A stretch of DNA of 64,000 bases from Leptospira perdikensis (GTDB taxonomy: Bacteria; Spirochaetota; Leptospiria; Leptospirales; Leptospiraceae). The translations under genes and the position numbers were made by a program. This document shows, in pieces, positions 1 to 8,626 of the stretch; positions within the stretch are counted from its first letter, which is position 1; each line of letters begins with the position of its first letter. The notes beneath the pieces were generated by a model that saw only the letters and a list, made by a program, of their open reading frames with translations, did not search any database and was not told the DNA's origin. The DNA lies in assembly GCF_004769575.1 (NCBI RefSeq), contig NZ_RQGA01000011.1:62001-126000 (forward strand). The letters run 5' to 3'.

Positions 1-1286
1 CAGGAGTGGTTGCTACAGGTTCCCTCACAGTCCCTCTCATCGTTGCTTTGGGACTCGGGGTATCAAAAGCATCACGCACTAGCGATACAACGACAGGTTT
101 CGGTGTAGTGACACTAGCTTCTCTTTTTCCTATCTTAAGTGTATTTGTTGTTGGCCTTTACTTTGCACCCCAATTACCCCAACCGATGCCTAAAGAAAAA
201 TTTTTTGGAAATGGAATCACTATAGAACAATCCAAACTTTTATTTGGAGAAAAAAATCCGGAAACTCTATTTGGAACCTTTGAAAAGGAACAAAACTCTC
301 AGTTATCAATTCACAACAAACTCGTAAAAATCATCGAAGGTATTTTGGAAAGTTTTTCAGACTCCCTTCAAGCCATCATTCCTCTTGCGGGCTGTTTGGT
401 TCTTTTTTTATATATTATTTTGAGGGAAAGTTTACCATTCACCGATGAATTGTATCTCGGAATTTTATTTGTTTTTTTAGGACTGGCTATTTTTAATTTT
501 GGAATCTTTTTTGGACTTAGCAAACTCGGAAGCCAGGTAGGAAACAAACTCCCTTCATCCTTTCGCTCCATTGAACTGACTGATTCAACAAAAGAGATCA
601 GAAACTTTGATCCTAAAATTGTGATCACAGCAACCGATGAACAAGGAAAAACAGAAAATTTCTTTTACTTGAAAGACAAAAAGTCTTTTTCTCAAATTCC
701 CTTCCGGGACAAAAACTACGATTCCCATTCAGAAATTTATAGTTATATTCCCATTCATGGCCCACTTTTCGGCAAAGAAGACAATCTATTGGGATATTTT
801 GTTGCCCTACTTTTTGCATTTGTATTAGGATATAGTGCCACACTCGCCGAACCCGCATTAAGTGCTCTTGCGACCAGCGTAGAAGAGGTAACTGTAGGAA
901 CTGTCAAAAAGATGGTTCTCATCCAAGCAGTGGGAATTGGAGTTGGACTTGGTACTTTACTTGGAATCTTAAAGATCTTTGTGGGGATTCCTCTTTTGTA
1001 CATCCTTCTCCCATCTTATGTTTTTCTTGTTTTTTTAACCTTACTCAGTAAACCCGAGTTCATTGATATTGCGTGGGACAGTGCAGGTGTAACAACAGGA
1101 CCCATTACAGTTCCCCTAATCATTGTTCTGGGACTTGGAATTGGAAACCAATTGAATATCGTAGATGGATTTGGAATCCTCTCCTCCGCCGCCATTTTTC
1201 CAGTGCTCACAGTACTCATCATGGGATTATGGATGGAAAGATCCCGAAGACAATCCTTATCAAACATTGAGGCAGAAGAAAAATGA
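1..1286 (+). CDS. DUF1538 family multi-pass membrane protein (5' truncated)
   Basis: The 5' end lies outside the window; the open frame runs in from base 3 and the GTG at base 6 is internal. What is visible is the end of one DUF1538 repeat (GVVATGSLTVP followed by a hydrophobic helix) and then a complete second repeat ending in the matching motif SAGVTTGPITVP. The two halves align well in the sequence, so the protein is an internal duplication. Between the helices of the second repeat is a soluble insert at about residues 185-255. DUF1538 proteins are predicted inner-membrane transporters of unknown substrate. The stop overlaps the start of the next gene by 4 bases (ATGA), implying coupled translation with the PII-like protein. 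Family call is firm; substrate unknown. Confidence 0.85.
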   Translation, partial: GVVATGSLTVPLIVALGLGVSKASRTSDTTTGFGVVTLASLFPILSVFVVGLYFAPQLPQPMPKEKFFGNGITIEQSKLLFGEKNPETLFGTFEKEQNSQLSIHNKLVKIIEGILESFSDSLQAIIPLAGCLVLFLYIILRESLPFTDELYLGILFVFLGLAIFNFGIFFGLSKLGSQVGNKLPSSFRSIELTDSTKEIRNFDPKIVITATDEQGKTENFFYLKDKKSFSQIPFRDKNYDSHSEIYSYIPIHGPLFGKEDNLLGYFVALLFAFVLGYSATLAEPALSALATSVEEVTVGTVKKMVLIQAVGIGVGLGTLLGILKIFVGIPLLYILLPSYVFLVFLTLLSKPEFIDIAWDSAGVTTGPITVPLIIVLGLGIGNQLNIVDGFGILSSAAIFPVLTVLIMGLWMERSRRQSLSNIEAEEK

Positions 1287-2404
1287 ACCATTCCTCAGCT
1301 ATTAGAATTACAGTCGTTGTTCATAAAGATCTCTCAGATGAAGTACAGAAAGTTCTAAATCATTTAGGAGTCCCCTATTTTTCTCACGAACTAGGAAGAT
1401 ATCCCATTCTCAAAAGAAACCATATTTTTCTTTTGAACCTTTATTCCAGTACGCAGTTGTACAATTTACCAGTTGTAATCTTCCAAATACTTACGGATAA
1501 AAAAACAGAAGATTTTCTGTTCAACCAGATTATAGAAGCGGCAGACCTAACCGTTCCTGGCCACGGATCCATTTATACAGAAGATATATCCGTATTTTGC
1601 CCGATGGCAGAAAATTTAATCTACCGAAATCCGATCAAAACAAAACCTCTAGGTTTTACAGGACTTACTGGTATCTTTTGTATCATCCAAAGAGGTGCTG
1701 CGGACACCATGTCCCATTACATTCTAGAAAATGGAGTGGCTGTTCCTACCATCACTTACGGAGTGGGGAGAGGCCTTAGAGATCGCCTTGGACTTTTACG
1801 AATTACCATTCCCAAAGAAAAGGAAATAGTTAAATTAATTGTCCACTCTTCTGACGCAGAACATGCATTAGACTTTATCATTGAAGCCGGTAAACTCGAT
1901 TTACCAGGTAAGGGTTTTATCTTCGAGTATCCAATCAAAAGAGGACTTATCAATACAAAGATCAGTTTGGATGGACCGAAACAAGCTGCGAGTATGGAAC
2001 AAGTCATTTCAGCATTGGATCATTTGTATGGAAATATTGATTGGAGAAGGCAATTTACAAACTTCCGAAAGGGTGCAAGAAAACGAAGTTACTTCGAAGG
2101 GGTAAACATCCATTTGAATGCCAAAGAAGGTTTTGTGGAAAAAGTGCTCATGAAACTTTCGAAACTTGGAATTTCAGGGGCCACAATCTCCCAAGACCGT
2201 CTCGTCAACCTGGGTGCGGAAAATAGTATCTTTAACCCCGCACGCGATTCAGCAAATTTGTTAATTCCTAAAAAGATGTTGAATGAAGTGATTTTGGAAT
2301 TAGAAAATCTGGAATTTTTTAAAGAGGAAACGGAAGGAATTGCCTACACAATGGAAATTCCAAGAGCCTTCTCTTATCAATCGAAACTGAATCAGAAAAA
2401 ATAA
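1283..2404 (+). CDS. Tandem PII-like (nitrogen regulatory PII superfamily) protein
   Basis: 373 residues. Two segments (about 7-110 and 118-225) have the PII pattern: a beta-alpha-beta start, a short loop with GxGRGL in the second copy, then IVKLIVHSSDAEHALDFIIEAGKLDLPGKG, a typical second half, shown here only in part: key motif EAGKLDLPGKGF. A third segment (about 265-360) has a similar beta-alpha-beta start and may be a degenerate copy. Both clear copies end in a PGxG motif (VPGHG and LPGKG). The T-loop regions are much shorter than in GlnB/GlnK. The start overlaps the DUF1538 stop, so it is likely a dedicated regulator of that membrane protein. PII proteins usually bind nucleotides and control transporters; the ligand here is not deducible. 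Confidence 0.75.
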   Translation: MNHSSAIRITVVVHKDLSDEVQKVLNHLGVPYFSHELGRYPILKRNHIFLLNLYSSTQLYNLPVVIFQILTDKKTEDFLFNQIIEAADLTVPGHGSIYTEDISVFCPMAENLIYRNPIKTKPLGFTGLTGIFCIIQRGAADTMSHYILENGVAVPTITYGVGRGLRDRLGLLRITIPKEKEIVKLIVHSSDAEHALDFIIEAGKLDLPGKGFIFEYPIKRGLINTKISLDGPKQAASMEQVISALDHLYGNIDWRRQFTNFRKGARKRSYFEGVNIHLNAKEGFVEKVLMKLSKLGISGATISQDRLVNLGAENSIFNPARDSANLLIPKKMLNEVILELENLEFFKEETEGIAYTMEIPRAFSYQSKLNQKK

Positions 2405-2409
2405 AAAAT

Positions 2410-2444
2410 CCCCTCGTCATCCGAAGGCATTCGGCGATGAGGGG
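2410..2444 (-). terminator. Rho-independent terminator for the cmk-fabG gene run
   Basis: Long hairpin with CCCCTCGTC paired to the complementary arm ending in GAGGGG, loop around GGCA. Read on the minus strand it is followed by ATTTTTTATTTTTT (down to about 2396), the classic U-tract layout. On the plus strand it lacks a U-tract, so it mainly ends minus-strand transcription 85 bases after fabG. Confidence 0.75.
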
Positions 2445-2482
2445 ATACACATAACGATTCGATTTTATCCTAACCGCTTGTA

Positions 2483-2514
2483 GTAACCGTCATTAGAGTT
2501 TAAATGACGGTTAC
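2483..2514 (+). terminator. Perfect 12-bp inverted repeat between convergent genes
   Basis: GTAACCGTCATT and AATGACGGTTAC flank an 8-base loop. On the plus strand it is followed only by TTCGTTTCT, a weak U-tract. It lies between the convergent PII-like gene and fabG and may terminate the plus-strand operon. Confidence 0.45.
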
Positions 2515-2528
2515 TTCGTTTCTAAATC

Positions 2529-3290
2529 TTAATGACCGCCACCTGGTAGAAAACCACCACCATTGATATCAAGGATATGTCCTGTGATAAAAGAAGAAGC
2601 ATCAGACGCAAGGAATGCGATTCCGTTTGCGATGTCTTCTGGAAGACCAGCACGTTTTAATGGAATTGCTTGCACCATACCGTGTCTGATGTTTTCAGGG
2701 ATTGCTTCTGTCATTTCAGTTGCGATAAAACCTGGAGCGATTGCGTTACAACGAACCTTTCTAGAAGCCATCTCAAGAGCTACAGCTTTTGTAAAACCAA
2801 TCACACCTGCTTTAGAAGCAGAGTAGTTTGTTTGTCCAATGTTTCCGTTTTCACCAGAGATTGAAGAAAGGTTGATGATAGATCCACCATTTTCTTGTTT
2901 CATCATCACTTTGATGGCTGCTTGTGTACAAAGATAAGTTCCAGTAAGGTTTACTGCGATGACAGAATCCCACTGCTCTTTTTTCATTCTCATAAGAAGG
3001 GTGTCGCGAGTGATCCCTGCGTTATTCACTAGGATGTCTACAGTTCCAAATTCTTTTTTTGCTGAATCAATTAGTTTTTGAGCATCTTCTTCTACAGAAA
3101 CGTTTGCTACTACTGCGATTGCTTTGTAACCTTTGGATTTTAATTCTTCAGCTGTTGCATTCGTTGCTTCTGGGTTCATATCCGCTACAACGATGTTAGC
3201 TCCAAGAGAAGCTAGTTTCAAACAAGTTGCTTTTCCAATTCCTCTTGCTCCACCTGTTACGATGGCTGTTTTTCCTGATAAACTAATCAT
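2529..3290 (-). CDS. fabG: 3-oxoacyl-[acyl-carrier-protein] reductase FabG
   Basis: NADPH-dependent reduction of 3-oxoacyl-ACP in fatty acid elongation; cytoplasmic SDR. The 253-residue protein has the Rossmann motif TGGARGIG (12-19), NNAG (89-92) and the catalytic tetrad N114, S143, Y156, K160 (YSASK), plus a C-terminal DINGGG signature. Length is normal for FabG (about 245-250) with a glycine-rich tail GGGFLPGGGH. It is the last gene of the rpmF-plsX-fabG run on the minus strand, about 75 bases after plsX, which supports FabG rather than another SDR. No acpP follows; a terminator does. Confidence 0.93.
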   Translation of the reverse strand: MISLSGKTAIVTGGARGIGKATCLKLASLGANIVVADMNPEATNATAEELKSKGYKAIAVVANVSVEEDAQKLIDSAKKEFGTVDILVNNAGITRDTLLMRMKKEQWDSVIAVNLTGTYLCTQAAIKVMMKQENGGSIINLSSISGENGNIGQTNYSASKAGVIGFTKAVALEMASRKVRCNAIAPGFIATEMTEAIPENIRHGMVQAIPLKRAGLPEDIANGIAFLASDASSFITGHILDINGGGFLPGGGH

Positions 3291-3366
3291 TTGGTTTTTT
3301 CCTCTTTTTTCTAATTCCTAAAAACATTTTCTAAACTAAATCAATTTAAATGAATCCTTATCTGAT

Positions 3367-4389
3367 CTATGTAGAATCACCCAGTATTGTTTTGTATTCA
3401 CCGAGCCTCGTTCGAATCCGATCGTTGATTCCATGTTTGGCGCACTCAGCAATGACCCGTACAGCATTTTTTACTGCCAATGCATTGGAAGACCCATGCC
3501 CAATCATACAAATCCCTTCTACACCGAGTAGAAGAGCGCCACCGTATTCCGCATAGTCTAAACGTTTTTTCACGGCGTTAAATGTTGATTTTAAAAGTAA
3601 GGCTCCCGTTTGCGCAAGGCTAGATTGTCTGATGGAATTTTTTAAAACATTGAATATAGATTTTGCAAGACCTTCTGTTGCTTTAAGAACGATGTTCCCA
3701 ATGAATCCATCACAAACAACAACATCCACTTCACGACCACCACCATAAAGATCGCGACCTTCTACGTTTCCGACAAAATTAAAAGGGATTTTTTTTAATA
3801 GATCAAAGGTTTTGACAGAAACAGTATTTCCCTTTTTGTCTTCTTCTCCATTAGAAAGGATTCCCACCTTGGGATTTTGAATTCCAAAAAGTTCACGAGA
3901 ATAAATTTCACCCATCACTGCGAACTGTGCTAAATACTCTGGTTTACAATCTACATTGGCACCAGCATCTAACAAAAGCACAGGTGGTCCTTCTTCTCTA
4001 GGAATATGTGCGGCAATAGGTGGCCGCAGAACGCCAGGTAGGCGACCTAGGTGTAACAATGCGGCAGCCATAGTTGCACCAGTGTTTCCCGGAGAAAACA
4101 CACCGATACATTCTTTATCTGCCACTAAACGAACTGCTTTGACTACGGAAGAATCCTCCATAGCGCGGACTGCTATCGAAGGAGAATCATTCATACCGAT
4201 GATTTCAGTAGAATGAATGACACGGACTTTCTCTGTGTCATAATCAAATTTTAACAGGATATCAAGTAACTCTTGTTCGTCGCCAACAAGATACACAGAC
4301 AGTCCGAATTCTCGAACTGCCAGTACCGCGCCCTCGACGATACCTTCAGGGCCGTAATCTCCGCTCATCGCGTCCACGGCGACCCACAT
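3367..4389 (-). CDS. plsX: Phosphate acyltransferase PlsX
   Basis: Converts acyl-ACP and phosphate to acyl-phosphate, the donor for PlsY in phosphatidic acid synthesis; peripheral membrane enzyme. The 340-residue protein opens with [13 protein letters not shown], the family N-terminal signature (usually DAMGGD; here DAMSGD), and contains [24 protein letters not shown] and [12 protein letters not shown], all PlsX blocks. Length is usual. It starts 5 bases after the rpmF stop, and the rpmF-plsX-fab order is the widely conserved arrangement in bacteria. Confidence 0.96.
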   Translation of the reverse strand: MWVAVDAMSGDYGPEGIVEGAVLAVREFGLSVYLVGDEQELLDILLKFDYDTEKVRVIHSTEIIGMNDSPSIAVRAMEDSSVVKAVRLVADKECIGVFSPGNTGATMAAALLHLGRLPGVLRPPIAAHIPREEGPPVLLLDAGANVDCKPEYLAQFAVMGEIYSRELFGIQNPKVGILSNGEEDKKGNTVSVKTFDLLKKIPFNFVGNVEGRDLYGGGREVDVVVCDGFIGNIVLKATEGLAKSIFNVLKNSIRQSSLAQTGALLLKSTFNAVKKRLDYAEYGGALLLGVEGICMIGHGSSNALAVKNAVRVIAECAKHGINDRIRTRLGEYKTILGDST

Positions 4390-4394
4390 AATGG

Positions 4395-4595
4395 TTAGTT
4401 ATCTTCGGTCGTTTTTTTAACTTTTTGAGCGACTACGAGTTTTCCCTTATAAAAACCGCAATAAGGGCAAACACGGTGGGACAGAACAAATGATCCACAA
4501 TTGGAACACGGGTTTAAGTTAGGTTTGCCAATCGCGTGATGGGCTCTTTTTGTTCTAACTTTCGATTTTGATTTACGTCTCTTTGGGACTGCCAT
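4395..4595 (-). CDS. rpmF: 50S ribosomal protein L32
   Basis: Small zinc-binding large-subunit protein, 66 residues. The basic N-terminus [19 protein letters not shown] and two CxxC pairs (CSNC and CPYC) forming a zinc ribbon are diagnostic. A good Shine-Dalgarno site (AGAGGAT) precedes the ATG. Directly upstream of plsX, as in most bacteria. Confidence 0.97.
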   Translation of the reverse strand: MAVPKRRKSKSKVRTKRAHHAIGKPNLNPCSNCGSFVLSHRVCPYCGFYKGKLVVAQKVKKTTEDN

Positions 4596-4662
4596 GGCTA
4601 TCCTCTATGGAATTATAACTGGTTTTTACTATGTTTTGGAAAACGAATGTGAAAACAATATT

Positions 4663-5277
4663 TTAATTTTCTAGGCTCTCGATAAGAGACCGTAATTCGG
4701 TGTGTTTGTGATAAAAAGAGGAGCGATTGCATACCAAACGGGCTGTACTGTATAAAATCGACTCAAATTCCTTCAGACCATTGGCTTTTAAGGTCCCACC
4801 AGTAGAAACTAAGTCCACAATACAGTCGGAAAGACCAACGATGGGGGCGAGTTCAATGGAACCGTAAAGTTTGATGATTTCACAAGAGATCCCTTTGGAA
4901 AAAAAATATTCGCGAGTTAGATTCGGATATTTGGTCGCTACTCGCACTTTGGAACGTTTGGCAAACAAATCAAAGTCAGGAAAGGAGGCAAGAGAGAGCC
5001 TGCAAGCTCCTAGTTTCAAATCGACAGGGGCAATCAGATCGAATCCCCCTTCTCTTAGGATATCCCAACCCACTATGCCGGCGTCGGCTGCAGCTTCTTC
5101 CACATAAGTGCAAACATCTTGGGATCTGACAAATAAAAGGCGGAGGCGTTTGTCTTCAGAGACAAAGGTGAGTTCCTTCGAACCCTCGGATGGCAAAGTT
5201 TTTAGCCATCCTTTGGATTGCAAAAGAATTGCAGTTTCTTCGGCAAGCCTACCTTTCGGAAGAGCCAAAGTTAACAT
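4663..5277 (-). CDS. hisG: ATP phosphoribosyltransferase catalytic subunit, short form HisG
   Basis: First step of histidine synthesis: ATP + PRPP to phosphoribosyl-ATP. The 204-residue protein starts [10 protein letters not shown], has [15 protein letters not shown] and the PRPP-binding loop [14 protein letters not shown]. It lacks the C-terminal regulatory ACT-like domain of the about 300-residue long form, so by family knowledge it should need HisZ for activity and feedback control. No hisZ or other his gene is in the window; it sits between a TPR protein gene (3-base gap) and rpmF. Confidence 0.94.
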   Translation of the reverse strand: MLTLALPKGRLAEETAILLQSKGWLKTLPSEGSKELTFVSEDKRLRLLFVRSQDVCTYVEEAAADAGIVGWDILREGGFDLIAPVDLKLGACRLSLASFPDFDLFAKRSKVRVATKYPNLTREYFFSKGISCEIIKLYGSIELAPIVGLSDCIVDLVSTGGTLKANGLKEFESILYSTARLVCNRSSFYHKHTELRSLIESLEN

Positions 5278-5280
5278 AGG

Positions 5281-6027
5281 TTAGTTTTTCCCGAGTTTGA
5301 GGAGTAAATAACTAGAGAGGAGTTTCACATCTTCTTGTGATTCAGCCCCATCTAATTTGACTGCTTTTTCAAGATACTGTTTTGCTGACGGTTTGTCACC
5401 GGTAAGGTAAGACAATCGACCTGCTTGGTAATAAGACCAAGCCTTAAAACCATTTAGTTCTCTTGCAGGTTCGATGACCGTAGCAGCAATTTTATAATTT
5501 TCTAAAGACTTTGTATTGTTTTTTTCACGTTCACGGTAGTTACCAGCAACGTAAAAATAAAGAGCTTTGATTTCTTTAGGAGTATCAATTTTTTTAGCAG
5601 CATCTTCTAGAAAGCCGGCAGCTTTTCCAAACTCACCTTTTTCTGCATAAAGTTTAGATAGATCTTTCCAAACTCGAAGTTCCATTTTACCGGTGCTTTG
5701 GTTTTGTAAAAAAACTTCTAAACTTTGGATCTGAGCCTCAAGTCCCACTTTTGATTTTTGGTGTGTGAGTTTTAAATCCTCAAGTGTTACCGTCTCTTTT
5801 TCAAAGAGGTAAGCTCGGTATTCGAAAAATCCAATGATGACAGCTAACACAACAATGGCGGAAGCAAGACCAATAAATACTGCCTTACGATTGCGTGATA
5901 AAAAATGTGTGAACTTTAAAAAAGCGAGTTCTGCTTTGGAACCTTCAAAATCAGCGAACTCATCCTTTTGGATGAGTTCAGCTTGTTTTTTCTGTTCGAT
6001 TTGGTTTTTTTTATGAAACTTATCCAT
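5281..6027 (-). CDS. Inner-membrane-anchored TPR protein
   Basis: 248 residues: charged cytoplasmic N-terminus (about 1-48), one membrane helix (about 50-70, AVFIGLASAIVVLAVIIGFF), then a helical periplasmic region with TPR-like pairs. The layout resembles YfgM/ancillary SecYEG TPR proteins and anchored TPR_21 proteins, but I cannot prove that function. It lies 4 bases after rpsA and 3 before hisG, so it is co-transcribed with translation genes. Confidence 0.75.
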   Translation of the reverse strand: MDKFHKKNQIEQKKQAELIQKDEFADFEGSKAELAFLKFTHFLSRNRKAVFIGLASAIVVLAVIIGFFEYRAYLFEKETVTLEDLKLTHQKSKVGLEAQIQSLEVFLQNQSTGKMELRVWKDLSKLYAEKGEFGKAAGFLEDAAKKIDTPKEIKALYFYVAGNYREREKNNTKSLENYKIAATVIEPARELNGFKAWSYYQAGRLSYLTGDKPSAKQYLEKAVKLDGAESQEDVKLLSSYLLLKLGKN

Positions 6028-6031
6028 GGAC

Positions 6032-7732
6032 CTATCGGTTTTGGTTTAAATTCATAAAAGAACCGATGGATTCACGAGAAGGTTGGTTATCTTCCTTCAT
6101 GTATTTCGCCATCTCTTCACGTTCTACTGCTTTATCAAAGTCCTTGATAGAGAGAGAAATTTTCTTATTGTTAGGTTCGATTTTGACAACTACTGTGCGA
6201 ACGGAATCGCCCACTTTGTAAAGATCTTCTAACTTAATGTTGCGACCATCTGGAATTTCAGAGATGTGAACTAGACCTTCGTAACCTGGTTCTACTTCTA
6301 CGAAAACACCAAAACTAACAATCGACTTCACACGACCTTCAACAAGAGTACCCGGTGGGTATTTTTTGCGAAGAGCTTCGTATGGATGTTCTGAAAGTTG
6401 TTTCAGTCCACAGCTGATTCGTTGTGCATCTAAGTTCACATCAAGGATTTTGTATTGAACCGATTGGCCTTTTTTGAGGAGGTTCAGTGGGTTCTTTTCT
6501 TTTTCATCCCAAGTGATGTCAGAGATATGAATGAGTCCTTCGATTCCACTTTCTACTTCAACGAAAGCACCGTATTTTGTGATTCCAGTGATTTTACCTT
6601 CGAGTACGTTTCCGGCACGAACATTAGCAGAAAGAGCTTCCCATGGGTTAGGAAGTAATTGTTTGAGTCCAAGAGACAAACGTCTTGCTTCGAAATCAAT
6701 ATCCAAAATTTCAGAATCTACTTCTTGGCCTTTTTTCAAAACATCTTTTGGATGTGGTGGTTTTTTTGCCCAAGAAAGTTCGGTTGTATGAATGAGTCCT
6801 TCCAATCCTTCTTTGAGTTCTACGAAAGAACCGAAGTTAGTAAGAGAGGTTACGATTCCGCGAACCACCATTCCTTTTTCGAGTTCTTTTTTCGCCCAAA
6901 TCCAAGGATCTTCATAGAGTTGTTTGATTCCAAGAGAAAGTTTGTTGTTCTCTTTATCAACTTCCAAAACAACCACTTCTACTTCGGCACCGATATTGAA
7001 ATATTGTTTGAAAGGAGCAAATTTTTTGTAAGAAATATCGTTTTGACGAAGAAGTCCCACTACATCGTAAACAGAAAGGAAAACACCAAAGTTTGCAATT
7101 TTTACAACTTTACCGTTTACCTTGTCTCCGACTTTTACTTTGCCGAGGAGTTCTTCCCACTTCTCGCCGTTGATTTCGTCGAGGAGGGTTTTACGAGAGA
7201 CCACACCAGTTCTCGTTTTTTCGTTAAGTTCGATGATTTTGAATGAAAATTCTTTTCCACCTTCAGTGGATTCTTTAAAACGAACTCCTACATGAGAAGC
7301 AGGTAGGAACAATTGAATTCCTTCGCTTTCTACTAGGTATCCCTTGTTTTTAACTTCACCGGCAATTTTACCAGAGAGTGGATATCCGTTTTGGCTTGCG
7401 TCTTTAATGGTTTCCCAACCAACTCTTTGGTCCGCTTCTTTTTTGGAGAGGACACAATATCCGTCGACCCGCTTCTTAATGATCGCACTGACTTTTTCAC
7501 CGCGTTTTGGCGTTTCAGAAAAGTCTTCACGTGAGACACGAGCTTCCAATTTTTCTCCAATATCAAGGAAAACAGTGTCACCAATGACATCGACTACAGT
7601 CCCTTCAATGAGGGTACCTTTTCCTGCGGAGTTTTCTTGTTCTTGTGCTTGTGACTGCGATTCCCACTTCTCTAATAGTTCGCCGAAGGAAGTGGTCTCA
7701 TTTTTGGGGGAGGATGGGTTGGTTGAATTCAA
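6032..7732 (-). CDS. rpsA: 30S ribosomal protein S1
   Basis: mRNA-binding small-subunit protein. 566 residues with six S1 (OB-fold) domains at about 38-105, 120-185, 200-270, 287-357, 374-444 and 460-531; the later domains carry the typical FGxFVE...GLxH pattern ([35 protein letters not shown]). Six domains and this length match the full-length proteobacterial/spirochaete form. The first possible start in frame is TTG at 7732, one codon after a TAA stop, with only a weak Shine-Dalgarno site. It follows cmk by 20 bases, the widely seen cmk-rpsA pair. Confidence 0.95.
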   Translation of the reverse strand: MNSTNPSSPKNETTSFGELLEKWESQSQAQEQENSAGKGTLIEGTVVDVIGDTVFLDIGEKLEARVSREDFSETPKRGEKVSAIIKKRVDGYCVLSKKEADQRVGWETIKDASQNGYPLSGKIAGEVKNKGYLVESEGIQLFLPASHVGVRFKESTEGGKEFSFKIIELNEKTRTGVVSRKTLLDEINGEKWEELLGKVKVGDKVNGKVVKIANFGVFLSVYDVVGLLRQNDISYKKFAPFKQYFNIGAEVEVVVLEVDKENNKLSLGIKQLYEDPWIWAKKELEKGMVVRGIVTSLTNFGSFVELKEGLEGLIHTTELSWAKKPPHPKDVLKKGQEVDSEILDIDFEARRLSLGLKQLLPNPWEALSANVRAGNVLEGKITGITKYGAFVEVESGIEGLIHISDITWDEKEKNPLNLLKKGQSVQYKILDVNLDAQRISCGLKQLSEHPYEALRKKYPPGTLVEGRVKSIVSFGVFVEVEPGYEGLVHISEIPDGRNIKLEDLYKVGDSVRTVVVKIEPNNKKISLSIKDFDKAVEREEMAKYMKEDNQPSRESIGSFMNLNQNR

Positions 7733-7752
7733 TGGTTACCGGGATACAAAAC

Positions 7753-8505
7753 CTAGATTTGCCCAGAGGATGAAACCTTGGACAGGATAGTATTTAGGAC
7801 AGTTTCCGTGTCGAGGGTGCTCGTGTCAATCAGGATTGCGTCGGAAGCCTGTTTCAGGGGAGCCACAGTACGACTGGTGTCACTTTCGTCCCTAGCCACA
7901 ATCTCGTCTTGGATGTGTTTTAGGTCGGCTTTAAAGCCTTTTGCAACTAATTCATCGTATCGGCGTTTGGCCCTCACTTCCACAGAGGCAGTCAGAAAAA
8001 ATTTAAATTTGGATTTAGGAAAGACTTCTGTCCCAATATCGCGACCATCCATTACCAGTTTATGGGTTTTCGCAAATTCACGGATGTGGTGGTTGAGAAT
8101 TTCGCGAAAAGCACGTCTTGGAGCAATGTAACGGATTTTTTTGGTGATCTCTGGATCGCGGATTTCATGACTTATGTCTCGTTCTCCCAGGAAGATTAAA
8201 TTTTCACCGGTAGCCGAGAGTTCACAGTGTACGGGAATTTTTGCGACAGAAAATCCGAACTCCGCTTCGTCTTTTTCTAGAAGGGTGGCATCAGCCAATT
8301 TTTCAGTATAAAATGGAAACTTGGATTCATCTTCTTTAGTTTCCAAAAACCTCTCCCATATAGCAAGAGTTAGTCCCCGATAGAATGCCCCTGAATCTAA
8401 ATAAAGATACCCGATTTTATGGGCAATCATTCGTGCAAGCGTACTTTTCCCAGAGCCAGCAGGCCCGTCTATGGCAATGACATTTTCGATATTCAGAGTA
8501 CTCAT
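7753..8505 (-). CDS. cmk: Cytidylate kinase
   Basis: Phosphorylates CMP/dCMP with ATP. The 250-residue protein has the P-loop GPAGSGKST (about 14-22), LDSGAFYRG for nucleotide binding, and DGRDIGTEVFP plus ARDESDTSR, the CMP kinase signatures. Slightly longer than the usual 220-230. First gene of the minus-strand housekeeping run, divergent from the histidine kinase at 8627. Confidence 0.96.
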   Translation of the reverse strand: MSTLNIENVIAIDGPAGSGKSTLARMIAHKIGYLYLDSGAFYRGLTLAIWERFLETKEDESKFPFYTEKLADATLLEKDEAEFGFSVAKIPVHCELSATGENLIFLGERDISHEIRDPEITKKIRYIAPRRAFREILNHHIREFAKTHKLVMDGRDIGTEVFPKSKFKFFLTASVEVRAKRRYDELVAKGFKADLKHIQDEIVARDESDTSRTVAPLKQASDAILIDTSTLDTETVLNTILSKVSSSGQI

Positions 8506-8626
8506 AAGATTATAATCTAAAGCTAAAACCTGTTTTGATTTCGTCCAGACGAATTCTTATACAGGATAGAAGACTAACTGATGGTAAACGATTTTACCTT
8601 GACATGAATTTTTTCCCATTATACGA

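Noticed and set aside
6..1286. Treating the GTG at base 6 as the true start of the DUF1538 gene
   Set aside because: The frame is open to the window edge and the first residues are the middle of a conserved repeat motif.
6659..7246. 195-residue plus-strand open frame inside rpsA
   Set aside because: Antisense shadow of the clear S1 gene; phenylalanine-rich and without motifs.
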